Below are positions 11,171 through 22,898 of a stretch of 64,000 nt of DNA, piece after piece. Origin of the DNA: Shinisaurus crocodilurus (lineage: Eukaryota; Chordata; Lepidosauria; Squamata; Shinisauridae); the NCBI GenBank assembly GCA_021292165.1, contig CM037876.1, forward strand, positions 116,503,379-116,567,378, given 5' to 3'. Each line of letters opens with the position of its first letter. Within the stretch, counting starts at the first letter, position 1. The notes beneath the pieces were generated by a model. That model ran no database searches. It saw only the letters and a program-made list of their open reading frames with translations, and was not told the origin of the DNA. Both the position numbers and the translations under genes were made by a program.

Positions 11171-12431
11171 CCTTTTCTTTGTCTTCTGTTATCAATTTGC
11201 CATCCTCATTGCGTAGTTGAACCACCAGTTCTTTCTTCTGTCTTTTACTGTGCATGTATCTGAAGAAAGCTTTTTTGTTGCTTTTAGCATTCCTTGCTAA
11301 CCTTAGCTCATTCTCAGCTTTAGCCTTCCTGACACTATTCCTGCAGTTCTGTGCTACCTGCCTGTACTCTTCACTTGTAGCCTGTCCTTCCTTCCACTTC
11401 CTATACGTGTCCTTTTTTGTTTTCAGGTCATCTTTGAGTTTATTGTGAAGCCACATTGGCTTCTTCTGTTGCCCTCTGCCTTTTTTCCTTTTGGGAATTG
11501 TTTGCAATTGTGCCTTTAAAATTTCCTTTTTTAAAAACTCCCACCCCTCCTGGGCTCCCTTTCTCGTGAGAGTCACTTGCCATGGGATCTTACTAATCAT
11601 TGTTCTGAGTTTGTTAAAATTGACTTTCCTAAAATCCATGGTACGTGTTTGGCTACACTCAGCTTTTGCTTCTGTTAGAATCAAGAACTCAAGTATAACA
11701 TGGTCACTTTCCCCCAGAGTTCCCGAAACTGCCACTTTATCCACTAACTCGTCTCTGTTGGTTAGAATCAGGTCAAGGATAGCCGATCCTCTAGTTCCTT
11801 CCTCCACTTTCTGTAGGAGGAAGTTATCAGCAGCACAGCTCAGGAATTTCTTGGAGGGGCCATGTTTGGCTGAATAAGTCTCCCAACAGATATCAGGGAA
11901 ATTGAAGTCTCCCATTACTACCACATCGTGCCTCCTTGAAACAATGGCAATTTGTTTTTCAAAAGTTCCATCCTCGTCTTCTCCTTGATTGGGTGGTCAG
12001 TAGTAGACTCCAACCGCCATGTTCGTTTTATTCTTTGCCCCCTTTATTTTAACCCAGATGCTCTCAATGGGGCTGCCAAGCTCCTCTTCCTGTATCTCTG
12101 TGCAGAGATACGTATTTTTAACATACAGTGCAACTCCACCTCCCTTTCTGTTGCTTCTGTTCCTTTTGAACAAGTTATACCCTTCAATTGCTGTATTCCA
12201 GTCATGGGAGTCATCCCACCAGGTTTCAGTTATCCCTATCAAGTCGTACTTGCCCTCATGTATCAAAAATTCAAGTTCGTCTTGTTTGTTGCCCATACTC
12301 TGGGCATTAGTATAGAGACATCGAAGACTATGTGCTTTATAGTCCGACTTTTCCCCTACATTTTGTGGTAGACTATCAATGGGCACTGCTGGAGCTGTTC
12401 TCTCCATTGTGGCATAGAGGCCTTCTTCCAT
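11171..12431 (-). pseudogene. CR1 ORF2, endonuclease half (broken)
   Basis: An AP-endonuclease-like domain reads from ATG 12431, with motifs NAQSMGNK, ITETWW, GGGVALYVK, MGDFNFPDICW and SDH. These are the conserved Asn, Glu, Asp and His positions of the EEP nuclease fold that nicks the target in CR1 elements. The frame is open except for one TGA at 11997-11999 in YYxPPNQ. Arginine CGA is expected there, so it looks like a single C-to-T change at a CpG. After the endonuclease comes a lysine-rich linker that stops at EDKEKA, where the hAT element entered. Without that stop and the insertion the frame would continue into the reverse transcriptase. Confidence 0.88.
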
Positions 12432-12469
12432 TGGTACCCCCGAGTTTATGTCTCCCTCCCCTGTTGGAT

Positions 12470-13498
12470 TCAGTTTAAAGCCCTCCTGATTAAGTTCCTC
12501 ATGCTGTGGCCAAACACATTCTTCCCAGTCCTTGTGAGGTGCAACCCATCCTTTGCCAGCAGTCCATCTTCCAGGAAGTGTAGCCCGTGGTCCCAGAATC
12601 CAAATCCCTCACATCGGCTCCACCTTCGTAGCCAGTTATTCACTCGGAGTATTTTTCTTTCCCTTTCTATGCCTCTTCCAAGTACTGGAAGGATGGATGA
12701 GAAAACTATCTGGGCCCCGAAGTTCTTGAGTTCCCTTCCCAGCTCTTCAAAGTCTGCCGTGATTTCTTTGTAACTCCGCTTGGCAGTATCATTTGTACCC
12801 ACGTGGAAGAGAAGAAAGGGGTATGTGTCGGTGGGCTGCATGAGCCTCGGCAGCTGCTCTGACACATCCTTAATCCGTGCCCCGGGGAGACAACACACCT
12901 GGCGAGTCCATGGGTCTTCGCGACATACTTTGGCTTCGATCCCCCGCAGGAGGGAGTCTCCCACTACGAGTACTCTTCTCTTCCTCTTGCTGAAGGCCTT
13001 GGTTTGATTGCCTCCACTTGACTGACCCTCAGCCTCTTGCTCGCTGTCACGTTGGGTGCCCGGTAATCCGTCCTCTGCAGGCTGTCCTCTGCTCTCGTCC
13101 TCAAGTACATGGAAGTGGTTCCATAGCTCCACTGCTTCCACAGGCGCAGAGTGTCTTGTAGTTCTTATGCTCATAACAGTCACCCTTTTCCAGGGAGTTC
13201 CCCCTGCGTTATTTTCCCTTGCCTCTGCAGTCTCCGACTCCGCCCCCTCCTGCCGTTGCCCTTCTGGCTCCTGTACTGTGCTTTGGTGCTGTAGATCCAC
13301 CGTTCTGTCTAAGAACTCCTCGCTTTCTCTTATGCTCCTGAGGGTTGACACTTGCTGCTCCAGTCCTCTGACCTTTTCTTCCAACAGCGTGACCAGCTTG
13401 CACTTGTTGCACGTGTAGGCCATGTCGATCTCCGGCAGGAAAACAAACATTGCACACCCCTTGCAGGTCACCACCACTGCTGAGTCCTTTCCTTCCAT
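12470..13498 (-). CDS. CR1 ORF1 protein with zinc finger and SGNH esterase
   Basis: An intact 342-residue frame from ATG at 13498 to the stop at 12470-12472. The N-terminus carries a CxxC...CxxC pair (C12, C15, C30, C33), a likely zinc-binding or PHD-like finger. A leucine-rich coiled coil follows at roughly residues 36-60, then a charged linker. From about residue 170 there is an SGNH/GDSL-type hydrolase domain: VVGDSLLRG (Ser182), HVGTND (Asn236) and DGLHLT (Asp317, His320), so the presumed catalytic residues are all present. CR1 ORF1 proteins of this type bind RNA and membranes and help build the retrotransposition particle; this role comes from family knowledge. ORF2 starts 39 nt after the ORF1 stop, which would suit translational reinitiation. 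The absence of frameshifts suggests fairly recent activity. Confidence 0.9.
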   Translation of the reverse strand: MEGKDSAVVVTCKGCAMFVFLPEIDMAYTCNKCKLVTLLEEKVRGLEQQVSTLRSIRESEEFLDRTVDLQHQSTVQEPEGQRQEGAESETAEARENNAGGTPWKRVTVMSIRTTRHSAPVEAVELWNHFHVLEDESRGQPAEDGLPGTQRDSEQEAEGQSSGGNQTKAFSKRKRRVLVVGDSLLRGIEAKVCREDPWTRQVCCLPGARIKDVSEQLPRLMQPTDTYPFLLFHVGTNDTAKRSYKEITADFEELGRELKNFGAQIVFSSILPVLGRGIERERKILRVNNWLRRWSRCEGFGFWDHGLHFLEDGLLAKDGLHLTRTGKNVFGHSMRNLIRRALN

Positions 13499-13745
13499 AG
13501 TGCTCTCTTTCTGTCTTCCTAGAATTTTTTTTTTTTTTTTTTAGGGACCTCCCCCTTGACCTCCCCTGCCGAACTCCGCTGCCAAACTCCTGTTTTCTCT
13601 CCCTGTGCGCTCGCTCTGTTCGCTCGCTCTCTGGGAGCCTGCTTGCCTTATCACAGCCCCAAAAACAGCTGGAGCCTCTCTCCTGTTGTGCTCCTGCTCA
13701 GCTGAGAGTCAGGAACAGAATGAGCTGTCACTATATGACAGAATG

Positions 13746-14033
13746 TTATTATTTATTTATTTATTTATTTATTGCATTTATACCCCGCTCTTCAGCCAGA
13801 AAAGGCTCTCAGAGCGGCTTACACAAATTAATAATTAAACAGTCCCTGCCCTCAGGCTCACAATCTAAAAGACATGAACACAAAACATCAAGGAACACTG
13901 AATATAGTATTAAAAAAAAATAATCTACAGAATATAAGAACAGCAATACAAGTTAAAAAATATTTAAAAACACTAAATATTCAAAAAAAATACAACAGAA
14001 ATAATTACAGAAACCAACCAACAAACAAAAAAA
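13746..14033 (-). mobile_element. LINE or SINE 3' end, minus strand
   Basis: On the minus strand it ends GAGCGGGGTATAAATG followed by (AAAT)n. Before that is GTAAGCCGCTCTGAGAGCC, the tail type seen on L2-related elements in squamates. The family was not resolved. The far end becomes a long A-rich stretch. Confidence 0.55.
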
Positions 14034-14034
14034 G

Positions 14035-14549
14035 GCAGGAGCAGCAGCAGCCTTTGTAGCTGGAGTCAGTCAGGCCCCACCCTCCCTAGCCAGGTGTGAT
14101 GAGCCAGGGAAGCAGGGACCAGGTCTTGCAGGACTCACAGCTAGATGGTCTCTAGGCACCTTCAGCAGGAGCAGCAGCAGCTTTTGTAGCTGGAGTCAGT
14201 CAGGCCCCACCCTCCCTGGCCAGGTGTAATGAAGCAGGGACCAGGTCTTGCAGGACTCACAGCTAGATGGTCTCCAGGCACCTTCAGCAGGAGCAGCAGC
14301 AGCCTTTGTAGCTGGAGTCAGTCAGGCCCCACCCTCCCTGGCCAGGTGTGATGAGCCAGGGAAGCAGGGACCAGGTCTTGCAGGACTCACAGCTAGATGG
14401 TCTCCAGGCACCTTCAGCAGGAGCAGCAGCAGCCTTTGTAGCTGGAATCAGTCAGGCCCCACCCTCCCTGGCCAGGTGTGATGAGCCAGGGAAGCAGGGA
14501 CCAGGTCTTGCAGGACTCACAGCTAGATGGTCTCCAGGCACCTTCAGCA
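14035..14549 (+). repeat. Minisatellite, four units of about 130 bp
   Basis: Units start at 14035, 14165, 14287 and 14417 with GCAGGAGCAGCAGCAG and end at CACCTTCA before the next. The second unit is 8 bp shorter, lacking part of GAGCCAGGGAAGCAGG. The units differ at only a few positions, so the array is young or homogenised. The open frames across it are by-products of the repeat. Confidence 0.95.
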
Positions 14550-14613
14550 ATTCATGTGCACAGAACTGATTATGGTCTGTTCTTGATCTGATTTTCTCCA
14601 GACATACAAGTAT

Positions 14614-14763
14614 CTTGTTCCAAACCTTGCAGAAGTGATTGTTCTGTCCTTTTGTTTTGTGTCAGACTAGTTAAGAATGACAGTATTTGATCAATTTCAT
14701 TCTTTGCCATTCTGTCACAAAACAAAAGGATGCAACAATAACTTTTGCAAGGTTGGAAACAGG
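14614..14763. repeat. Long imperfect inverted repeat (foldback)
   Basis: A left arm of about 55 nt (from CTTGTTCCAAACCTTGCA to TTTTGTTTTGTGTCAGA) pairs with a right arm ending TTTTGCAAGGTTGGAAACAGG. I estimate about 80 percent match by eye, around a centre of roughly 40 nt. It could be a MITE, but no target duplication was fixed. Confidence 0.6.
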
Positions 14764-15100
14764 AACTGACAACAGAACAATCTTAATCTTGTTCCCATTT
14801 GAAACCTACTCCACCTATCTGTTCTACCTGTGCTGGGCCAAGTAAATCTATTCCTCCCACTAATTTCATACGTATGATTCTAGTTCCTACTGTAATATGT
14901 CAGAGAGATTAAACTGAGAGCCAAGTATTCCAGAGAGACTAAACTGAGAGGTGACGGATTCCTTGGTCTGACAGTTGAATTAAAAGGGGGCAAGAACAGC
15001 TGATGTGTCTTTCTAAAATTTCAATATGAGATCTGAATTATTTTCCTTTCTGAAACATCGAAATGCTACATTTCTGAACAGTCTTATTATAAAGTATTGA

Positions 15101-15172
15101 GCATGGGGTTGGACTCGATGGCCTTGTAGGCCCCTTCCAACTCTACCTTTCTATGATTCTATGATTCTATGA
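15101..15172 (+). mobile_element. Short CR1 3' end
   Basis: About 70 bp: GGTTGGACTCGATGGCCTTG, then CCCCTTCCAACTCTACC and three ATTCTATG repeats. This is a very short 5'-truncated CR1 insertion. Confidence 0.9.
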
Positions 15173-16994
15173 AAGTATACTATGATATATAGTAAGTCAT
15201 TGATGATGCTAGTGTTAGAGTATGCATGCTGTTGAAAAACAATTGTGCAGTCAATAAAGTTTTTCCATTGCCAGCCTTTGCTTAGAAACAATACAGTATT
15301 ATCAATAATATTAAAACAGGAGCCTGAAATGATAATAAACAGCAGCACTCAGAATCTGTGTTGTCCTTCACTGAAAGGCATTTGACTAAATCAAGCTCCA
15401 AGTAATCTGCTAAATAATTATATAAGATGGCAAAATCATTTTAGTTTCCTCCCTCAGTAGCAAGCCAGCTGGATTAAAGGATCAAAACAAGTGCTCTTTA
15501 GATTAAAACCACTGTGATGTTCAAGAAGAGGATATCTTTGGGATAAGGCAATATAGGAGGGTCATTGTAACATTTACTTCAGTGCCTAGTTTATTTTTTT
15601 TTAAAAACCCTAGTTGAAAGCACATAATGGCATCAGTATTTTAACTTTGAATCTTACTCCTGTTCAACTACAGTTCCAGATGTTACATTTCAAAAAGGGT
15701 ACCATGTTACGTACCACCATTGTGTCTGGAAAAGCACTACCATGGAAAATGTAGGCATGTGAATGGAGCTCTCTATGATACGCCTGCAGCTTTGGGTGAA
15801 GAAAGAAGACACACTGTGGATGGGAGCAGGGTTGAACCTACCTCCCCCTGCCACTGACATGCATGCCAGCCATGCCTCCAACTGGCCACACATTCAGCGA
15901 TTATGTGAAATGGCCCTGCAGTTATACCCATGTAGGGCTTCTCCGCACGAGCAGAAATCCTGAAGAGACACATGCAAGTACTTCTGTACATATGTATGGC
16001 CCTTCACATTAGCACCAAATGTATGGCAGTGAGGGATGTGACTGGTGCGCATATCAGTGTGGAGGGAGTGTGGTTGGTGGACTGCCTCCCTCATGCATGT
16101 TTGAACGTGTGAATCCCCATAGATATACATTCCCAAGTGGAATAGAAATTGTTTGCTAAAGTGCTTCAGAATGCAGTAGATGTGTGATTAAGCCATTTCC
16201 ACCACACTTTAGAATGGCTTTCTTGTCCAATATAATTACAGACAGCCAACCTACCAAGTGGTAAAATTTTCTACCATGGTTTTGCTTGGTCATCTGCATT
16301 AATGATTTATTTGTAATATGCATTCTGAGATGTAAAAGTTGGGGGTCTTCTTAGCAAGTAGTAAGATTTCTCCGCATTTACCAGTTGGTATTTTAGTATC
16401 TGAATTCTTCCTCTGTCTTCACCTTCCCTGATAGTGAAAAATGTGCTGGCATTATTCAGAGAAACATTTCTAGGAAGTCGAGAGGGTATATTCACAGATG
16501 GCTGATTTCACATATTACAGTTCTCCCCAGGAACAGACAGGGAGCTCACACAGTCCATCCCATGGAGCCCTTTTGTAATGGGTCAGCCGTATCATAGATT
16601 CAGATCAACTTGTGATGTACTGGGTCCAGCTGGTGGCTGGGATGTTTCCTGCTCAATAAGCTTATGAAATATATGAAATACATGTTGAATTAACATTCTG
16701 ATCAATTGTTGTATTGTGACAAGTCCTTCATTTTTAAGGGTAAAATGTCTACCTTAGCCATACCCTCCAATTGCCCCAAATTTGCGGGGACAGTCCAGCA
16801 AACACTTAAGCCATCATGGCTTGTTACTTTGTTATGCAGAGTCCCCTGCCTGCATAACAAATTCCCCTGCCTCCTCCAGCAAGCTATTTAGCTTATCTGC
16901 GATTTTGCCCATGGCCCCTTTAAGCAGGAAGGGAACAGACCTAGGATGTACGTGTGCGTGCTCTACTGCTGCCTCTGACCAGGCCCCCTGGTAA
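15173..16994. other. Intergenic, no gene recognised
   Basis: Open frames up to 80 codons occur on both strands near 15700-16130, but none has a recognisable domain or splice context. No clear repeat was identified. Confidence 0.5.
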
Positions 16995-17060
16995 GTAAGT
17001 AAGACCCATTGAAGACATTTGTACTTACTCCCGAGTAAATGTGTGTAGGATTGCACTGTT
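16995..17060 (+). repeat. Fragment of palindromic ancient repeat
   Basis: Contains AAGACCCATTGAAGAC, TACTCCCGAGTAAATG and GTAGGATTGCACTG, matching the family best seen at 6281-6374. Confidence 0.55.
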
Positions 17061-18437
17061 TGTTTTAACTTAATTCAAGTTAGTTAAATTCTGTAAGATT
17101 ATTCCAGTTTAAGTGTTTTTTAAATCTAAATGGTGTGAACAGAACACAAAAAGTGCTTTAAACTGGGGCCTTTCCACAATAACAAACAACAACAAAGCTG
17201 TTCAGCCCCTCAAAAGTTACTCCTTGTGCTTAAAAACCCAGGTAGAGGTGTTGGAGCAAAACGCTGAAGAGGCTAAAAGCCCCAATGTGTCTTTTTGTAT
17301 TTTCCCCCACCCAAAAGCTCCCCCTCCTCCACATCTCCTTCTTTTCTTCTGCTTCTCCAACTGCCCTGAAAGGTTGTGTTCTTGTGCTGATTTACTTCTC
17401 CTGCACTGAAACACACCTCAGCACTGGAGGATCTTAGAAAGAAAAAGAAAGAAAAGAAAAAGAACAGCAGAAAGTATTTCTCCCCAAATCCACTACAGAG
17501 GCTTTGAAGTATCATGTTGCTGGTGGTGGATTGGGGCTAGCATTATTATAGCACTAAGAATAAAATCCAGGTCTTCTTTGACATGAGGAAAGGCTTTTAC
17601 TGTGATGCTGAAGTGTTTACAATTGGGGTATCTTTAGTGCACTGCATTTAATCAATGGCAATATACTTGCCTCTTGGAATGCATATTCAAAAATTAATAT
17701 GGCATATTGGTAATGACATGTAATTGCAAAGAAGGCCCAGGCAGCATGAATCGCACTGGTAGTACAACTACCCACAATATCAGACGTGTCCTCTTTGTAC
17801 CATCCTATATATGACATTCCTCTTTGCCCCTAGCAAGGTTGATCATGTTCCACATTGGGAGGGATATTGCTTTCTGACTAATTATTTCAGAAGGGCGTGA
17901 AGAGGAAGCAGGAAACAATGGGGAGAAAGAACAAATGTTCAGGATCTCTGTTTCGCTTTAGGGCATGATACCACAGGAACAAAACCACTTCCTGAATCGA
18001 TACAATTAACTATTGGCTCACCTTCAAGTTCATATTAAGCAGAAGGGTCAAATCAAGACATCTAGTAGGATGCCAATGGACTGCTTCCTTTCTTTTTCAC
18101 TCTGGAAATTAGTACAATTAAATAAGGTTCAATCATAACACTCTTCAGTGGCCTCATTATTCCCTGTAGTGGCCATTATGTGAGCTCATCTGAACAAAGC
18201 TACCTTTTTATCAGCATGTTCTTCCACTAAACTGAGTCCTATCCATGTTTAATCTGATACATGTCCCCCCTCCCCATTTAACAGGACTTTTATCCATGTA
18301 AGTGTGCACAGAATTGAAGTCAAACTTTCATTTTTGGATCACTGAATTCTAATGCATTCAGTCCTCAGTATGCTTTTGTAGAGTGCATATTGCAACAGAG
18401 GGCCAAACTAAAAATGATCTGTAGGTGTGCATTGCTG
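17061..18437. other. Intergenic, no gene recognised
   Basis: A GA-rich tract lies at about 17430-17465. A faint copy of the palindromic ancient repeat may lie at 18225-18320 (TCCTATCCATG ... ATCCATGTAAGTGTGCA). Nothing else was supported. Confidence 0.45.
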
Positions 18438-18439
18438 TT

Positions 18440-18481
<42 letters not shown>

Positions 18482-18482
18482 G
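18438..18482. repeat. (AAT)n microsatellite at L2 tail
   Basis: About 14 AAT units directly at the 3' end of the L2 copy that follows. It probably grew from the LINE tail. Confidence 0.85.
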
Positions 18483-19320
18483 AAATAAAAATTTATATTG
18501 CGCTCTACACCAGAGTGCAGTACAATATACAAAATAACTCAAACAATAATCATTACAATTTAACTAAAACTGCATTAAAATACTTAAAATGGGCTACAAT
18601 CCAAGTAAATTTAAATTAACAACAACAAATAATTAAAACCATCAAGCAATAAAACTAAAATCACAGCAATTACCTAGTTCACACTAAGTCTAACACCTAT
18701 GTCTCCAAGTTGAACAGATAGGTTTTCAGGTCACGCTTGAATTTACTCAACTCCGATTCCATCCGAAGATGTAAAGGGAGAGAGTTCCACAGTCGTGAAG
18801 CCAAATGGGAAAATGCCCAGAGCCTAGAATTTGCCACCTTCATCCAAGGCACTTCCAAAAACCCTGAGTCTGCAGATCGGGTTCTCCTAAGAGGTGTGTG
18901 CCATGTGACCAACTCAGCCAAATAATTGGGAAGGGATGAGCGTAGTGCCTTAAATGTCAAGACAAGAGTTTGAAATAAGTCCTTGCCCTGACCAGCAACC
19001 AGTGCAATGCTCAACGGTGATGAGAAACATGGGAATGATGGGGCGGGCAGGTCAAGGACCATACATACTCTGCACCAAAATAAAGGGATGGAGCGAAGAA
19101 GAAGGCAACCCCGCCAAAAGACTATTACAATAATCCAAGTGTGAAATTACCAGAGCATGGACGACAAGCAGCTTCGCAGTCTCCGGGGTCAAGAATCGAC
19201 AGATCCGTCGGATGTTAGCAAGATGGAAGCCACATATCTTTGCTGTCATATTCACAAATGGACAAAGTGACAACTGATCATCCACCACAACCCCATTTAA
19301 CTTTAATGTAGCCATAGGAA
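18483..19320 (-). mobile_element. L2-clade LINE, 3' part
   Basis: The minus-strand frames encode the C-terminal end of an L2-type reverse transcriptase: GVVVDDQLSLCPFVN, FHLANIRRI, ISHLDYCNSLLAGLP, then LTFKALRSSLPNYLAEL and AFSHLASRLWNSLPLHLR with FKRDLKTYLF. The H-x-DYCNSLLAGLP block is characteristic of L2. Two frames are needed (about 19052-19315 and 18697-19062), so it carries a frameshift. It is truncated at the 5' side and dead. Confidence 0.88.
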
Positions 19321-21867
19321 GGCTCTAAATTTGACTGGATCAACAAACGGAGCATGGGGTATTTTACCCTTTTCCTATGGCTGGTTTTTCTAATCAAAAT
19401 TGTCATCCCCTCACCCAAACTGCTTTTCCAGCTAAGGGGAAAAGACTAGATGTGGAAAGACACATGAGACCAGGCACTAATATTTAGCAAAAAATAATTG
19501 ACAGTTCTGGGAGTTTGCATGTTGCCACATGCAGCTAGATCTCTATGCATTTTTAGAATATAGAGACTTTAATGAGCAGAATTTCTGATGCATGAGTTAG
19601 GTTTCACATTCTTCCTTTCACTACCAGTGTGGATGAGTATAAGCCTCAATTCAGCTCTGGAATACTGAGATCATATCTGTTGTGTTTAAGGCACTAAAAA
19701 ACACCTGTGTGATCCAAATGTGTCTGGTGACTTGAATTTTTAGTGCACAGTCTTTATACCTTTTAGGCCATCTTGGTGACTGGCTTTATTGTGATTTGTG
19801 TGAATGTTTGTTTGTTAGTAAAATGTTGAGTAAACTATGTTTTTAAATTTTTATATCAAAACCCTATCTACTAATTGGTGTGTTTCAGAATAACTTTTAA
19901 TTTTTACTTGTTTATTGATTCACAAATGCTTTATTTCATGGTTTGAATAAATGCCTATATATTTTTGGTGAACAAAACATTTTAGTTATATTTTACTCTG
20001 ACCTTTATATTCTCGTATTGACTCTTTTTGTGCCCATGTATCTTTTTACTGTGTGGAGCAAACATTTGTAGGAAGCAAATGGATAACTGAAGAAGAGTTA
20101 TCACCAACCCCCCCTCCCACACATACACCATTGCTCTGGTCAAAATTTTTTTGGGGGGAACCACACCATTAATTTGTTTTATAATTCAAAACATTGGAAG
20201 ACACTTCACCACATCTGTTGCATTATGACTAGTTTTGACCTACGTAAGCGATTGGTTATGCTTTCCAGCAGCAGGTATTTGAAAATATCCCACACTGTGC
20301 AATATCACAGAACTTTGAAATTTAGCACATTTTGGCATAGTCATATTTTCTGATACTGTTCATTGACAAATGAAACCCTATACGGATGGATTTTTGCATT
20401 CCTGATTTAAACAATAATACTGAGGCGGGAGAATGAGAAGTCAGTGATGTGGCAACAGCAAAACCATAGTGGTACAAGGTCCTATGGCACCTTGATCCCA
20501 CAGTGATGCCTATCTGAAGTACAGCCCAAAACAGACCACATGTGTGTGGGATGTTTTAGTCTGAAAAGATCAGACATGACATTTGGAATTTACCACATTT
20601 CCTAGGTGAAGGCCCAATGTGCTATATCTGCATGATTATTGTATAGAGCAAACCATTCTGTTTCTGCTGGGTAATAAAAGGAATGATATGTCTGGATAAT
20701 CTGGGGGCAAATTCTATTAGACATTTTCTACACTAGTATGGGTACACTGCTATCATTAATATTTTGGCAGTCTCTATGCATGGGAACTAATGAACATCAC
20801 AAATGACAACACTCAGAAACCAGTGGGAGACATTTCAGTCTTCCAGGGCACTTTGCTGCTGGCCTCAAATGCCCCCCCCATGCCCCCACCGCCCCAAAGA
20901 AAGAAAAGACTTCAAAGGGAGGCTCCAGCACAAAACTGCTGAACTTGAATTTATCAGCAAATTTGACTCCACTCATTTTGGGCTTAATTGGGACAATAGG
21001 CTTCTTTCATATTTTAGGTATTCAATTAACATAGAATGCCTATCTATACTAGCTATCTCATAAGTCAGCAGGGGATAACAATACATGCATGTGGGCTGTA
21101 GTCCATAAAAGCTTATGACATAACAAATCATTAAGGTCTTTAGTCTGTAAGATGGCACAAAACCCTTTGTTGTTTTTCCTACCCTTGCCCCCCTGGAGTG
21201 CTTTATGAACATTCTTCCACTTACTATTGATAGGCTATTCCTTGAATTACTTGGGGCAGGATTATGGTTGTTTTTCTTTTAAACAACCATATATGTACAC
21301 TCAGATTCAAATCTTGTTGGAATTACAGCCATATTTATTTGTTTCTGACCTAAAGTGAAATCCCAGAGTAGAAAGAATGTACCTGTTTTTACCTTCTAAA
21401 AGAGGACTCCTGGTCAATTATACTTTATATCATTATAGTGTTACATATATGCCTTTCCTTTCCTGGTATGGTTTATTTACTTTGCTATTGCTCCTGGCTT
21501 GTCTGGATAGTTGAACTGAAGCTCTAAAAAAGTGATATACCTTGGGGCAAGGACTCCACTTGGTGGCCCTCTAATCCTTCCAGCCACCTGATTCAGTGAA
21601 AGATGGGCTGACAGAAGTAATTGATATTTGGCTGCATAGAAATCTCATATTTTTGGAAAACTAAATAGGTCAGAGATACTATAGTGCAAGCAATGGAAGT
21701 TTGTTGCTCTTGATCCATCTGTGGTTGTCAGTTATTTGGATAATAAGGTTGCCTAGGGCCAAGACAGGGTTTACCCATCTGCTAAGTGAGCTTCAGACTC
21801 TGGCAAAAATGGTCATACTATGCACTACGTGAACTATTTTCAGAATATTGAAAAACAAAGAACAAAA
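19321..21867. other. Intergenic, no feature recognised
   Basis: About 2.5 kb with no exon, RNA gene or clear repeat that I could support. Confidence 0.5.
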
Positions 21868-22080
21868 CATAAGAACATAAGAAGAGGCGTGCTGGACCCT
21901 CCCACTCATGTGCCCCAGCAACTGGTGAACATAGGCATACTGCCTCTGATGCTGGAGTTAGCATATAGCCATCAGGGCTAGTAGCCAACATTTATTTATT
22001 TATTTATTTATTTAAAACATTTATTTACCGCCCATCAGCCAAAAGGCTCCCTGAGCGGTTTACGCTCAGCACTTTTTCAA
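21868..22080 (-). mobile_element. Two LINE 3' fragments, minus strand
   Basis: 21868-21989 carries the ACATAAGAACATAAGAAG tail and body of the CR1-like family seen at 55323-57010. It abuts a second tail (TTTATTTA repeat, then CCGCTCAGGGAGCCTTTTGG on the minus strand) at 21990-22080. Confidence 0.7.
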
Positions 22081-22437
22081 AATGCCTGCTAATACCCAAA
22101 ATGAAGCCAGAATCATTCTGAAATGTGAGTGCTAGGATTTCTAGAAAGCCTTGAATCTGGAAATACCACATATATTTTATTGTCTTTGCCACATTTTAGC
22201 ACAAGTGAGTAACATACTTGGGAGTGGGGCATTGCAGATGAAGGGACAAAACTATACAGGTTTGATTCTCAATTATGCCCATTGAGTTCTACGGGATAAA
22301 CAGATTGCATGCTGGAACATAGTTGTAGAAAGAAGAGGAACCTGCTTTGTTCCAAATCCTGGGGTCACCAGCATCTGGGTCAGGAGGCAAGAGTGCCTCC
22401 CTACCTAACTGTATCTCCATGGAAGACATCTTACTTT

Positions 22438-22600
22438 CTCACACGCTGGCTCAGCTTGTCTGAGCGTGGAAAGCTAAGCAGGGTCAGGCCTGGTTATTAT
22501 TTGGATGGGAGACCCCTCCTCCAGTTTCCTGCATTGAGCAGGTGGTTGGACTTAATGGCCTTGTAGGCCCCTTCCAACTCTATGATCTATGAATCTATGA
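22438..22600 (+). repeat. Chimeric SINE: 5S rRNA head with CR1 tail
   Basis: The head matches the 3' half of 5S rRNA: GGAAAGCTAAGCAGGGTCAG, GCCTGGTTATTATTTGGATG and GGGAGACC, the region that holds the pol III internal promoter boxes A and C. It then joins the CR1 3' end: CTGCATTGAGCAGG, GGTTGGACTTAATGGCC, CCTTCCAACTCTATGATC. The same fusion recurs at 32794-32953, so it is a real element and not a chance junction. Confidence 0.85.
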
Positions 22601-22898
22601 ACATATAGTTCAATGGTTCCCTTTGACCAATATGGGACAAAGTAAATGGCCTAATCAGCAAATATTGAAGGTAGAAAAAATGCCCTTGACCCCAGACAAT
22701 GAGAGCCCCATGGCATGGTGCAGGTGCATTCCTTTACTTTTTTCTAGTATAACTGAAAATAGCGGCCATGCACTCATATAAGAAAAAAAAGCATTGCAAT
22801 TGGGGATACCTGTGTGTGTGTGGGGGGGAGAACCTGCTCCTCACCCAATACTGCCCTCTGCTGCCAGGTCCCATGGGGGGCAACTATGCATAGCATTT

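Larger units (their letters stand above)
8784..13740 (-). mobile_element. Near full-length CR1 LINE retrotransposon
   Basis: The element runs right to left. It has a 5' UTR (about 13499-13740), ORF1, ORF2 (endonuclease plus reverse transcriptase) and a 3' UTR ending in the CR1-type tail with repeated ATTCTATG octamers (reverse complement at 8784-8800). A 683-bp hAT transposon sits in ORF2. Without it the element is about 4.3 kb, close to the 4.5 kb usual for full-length CR1, so this is not one of the common 5'-truncated copies. ORF1 is open; ORF2 is inactivated. A different LINE tail abuts the 5' end at about 13746. Confidence 0.92.

Noticed and set aside
14035..14549. Regular repeats suggesting a CRISPR array
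   Set aside because: Whole 130-bp units repeat with no distinct spacers, in a vertebrate genome; it is a minisatellite.
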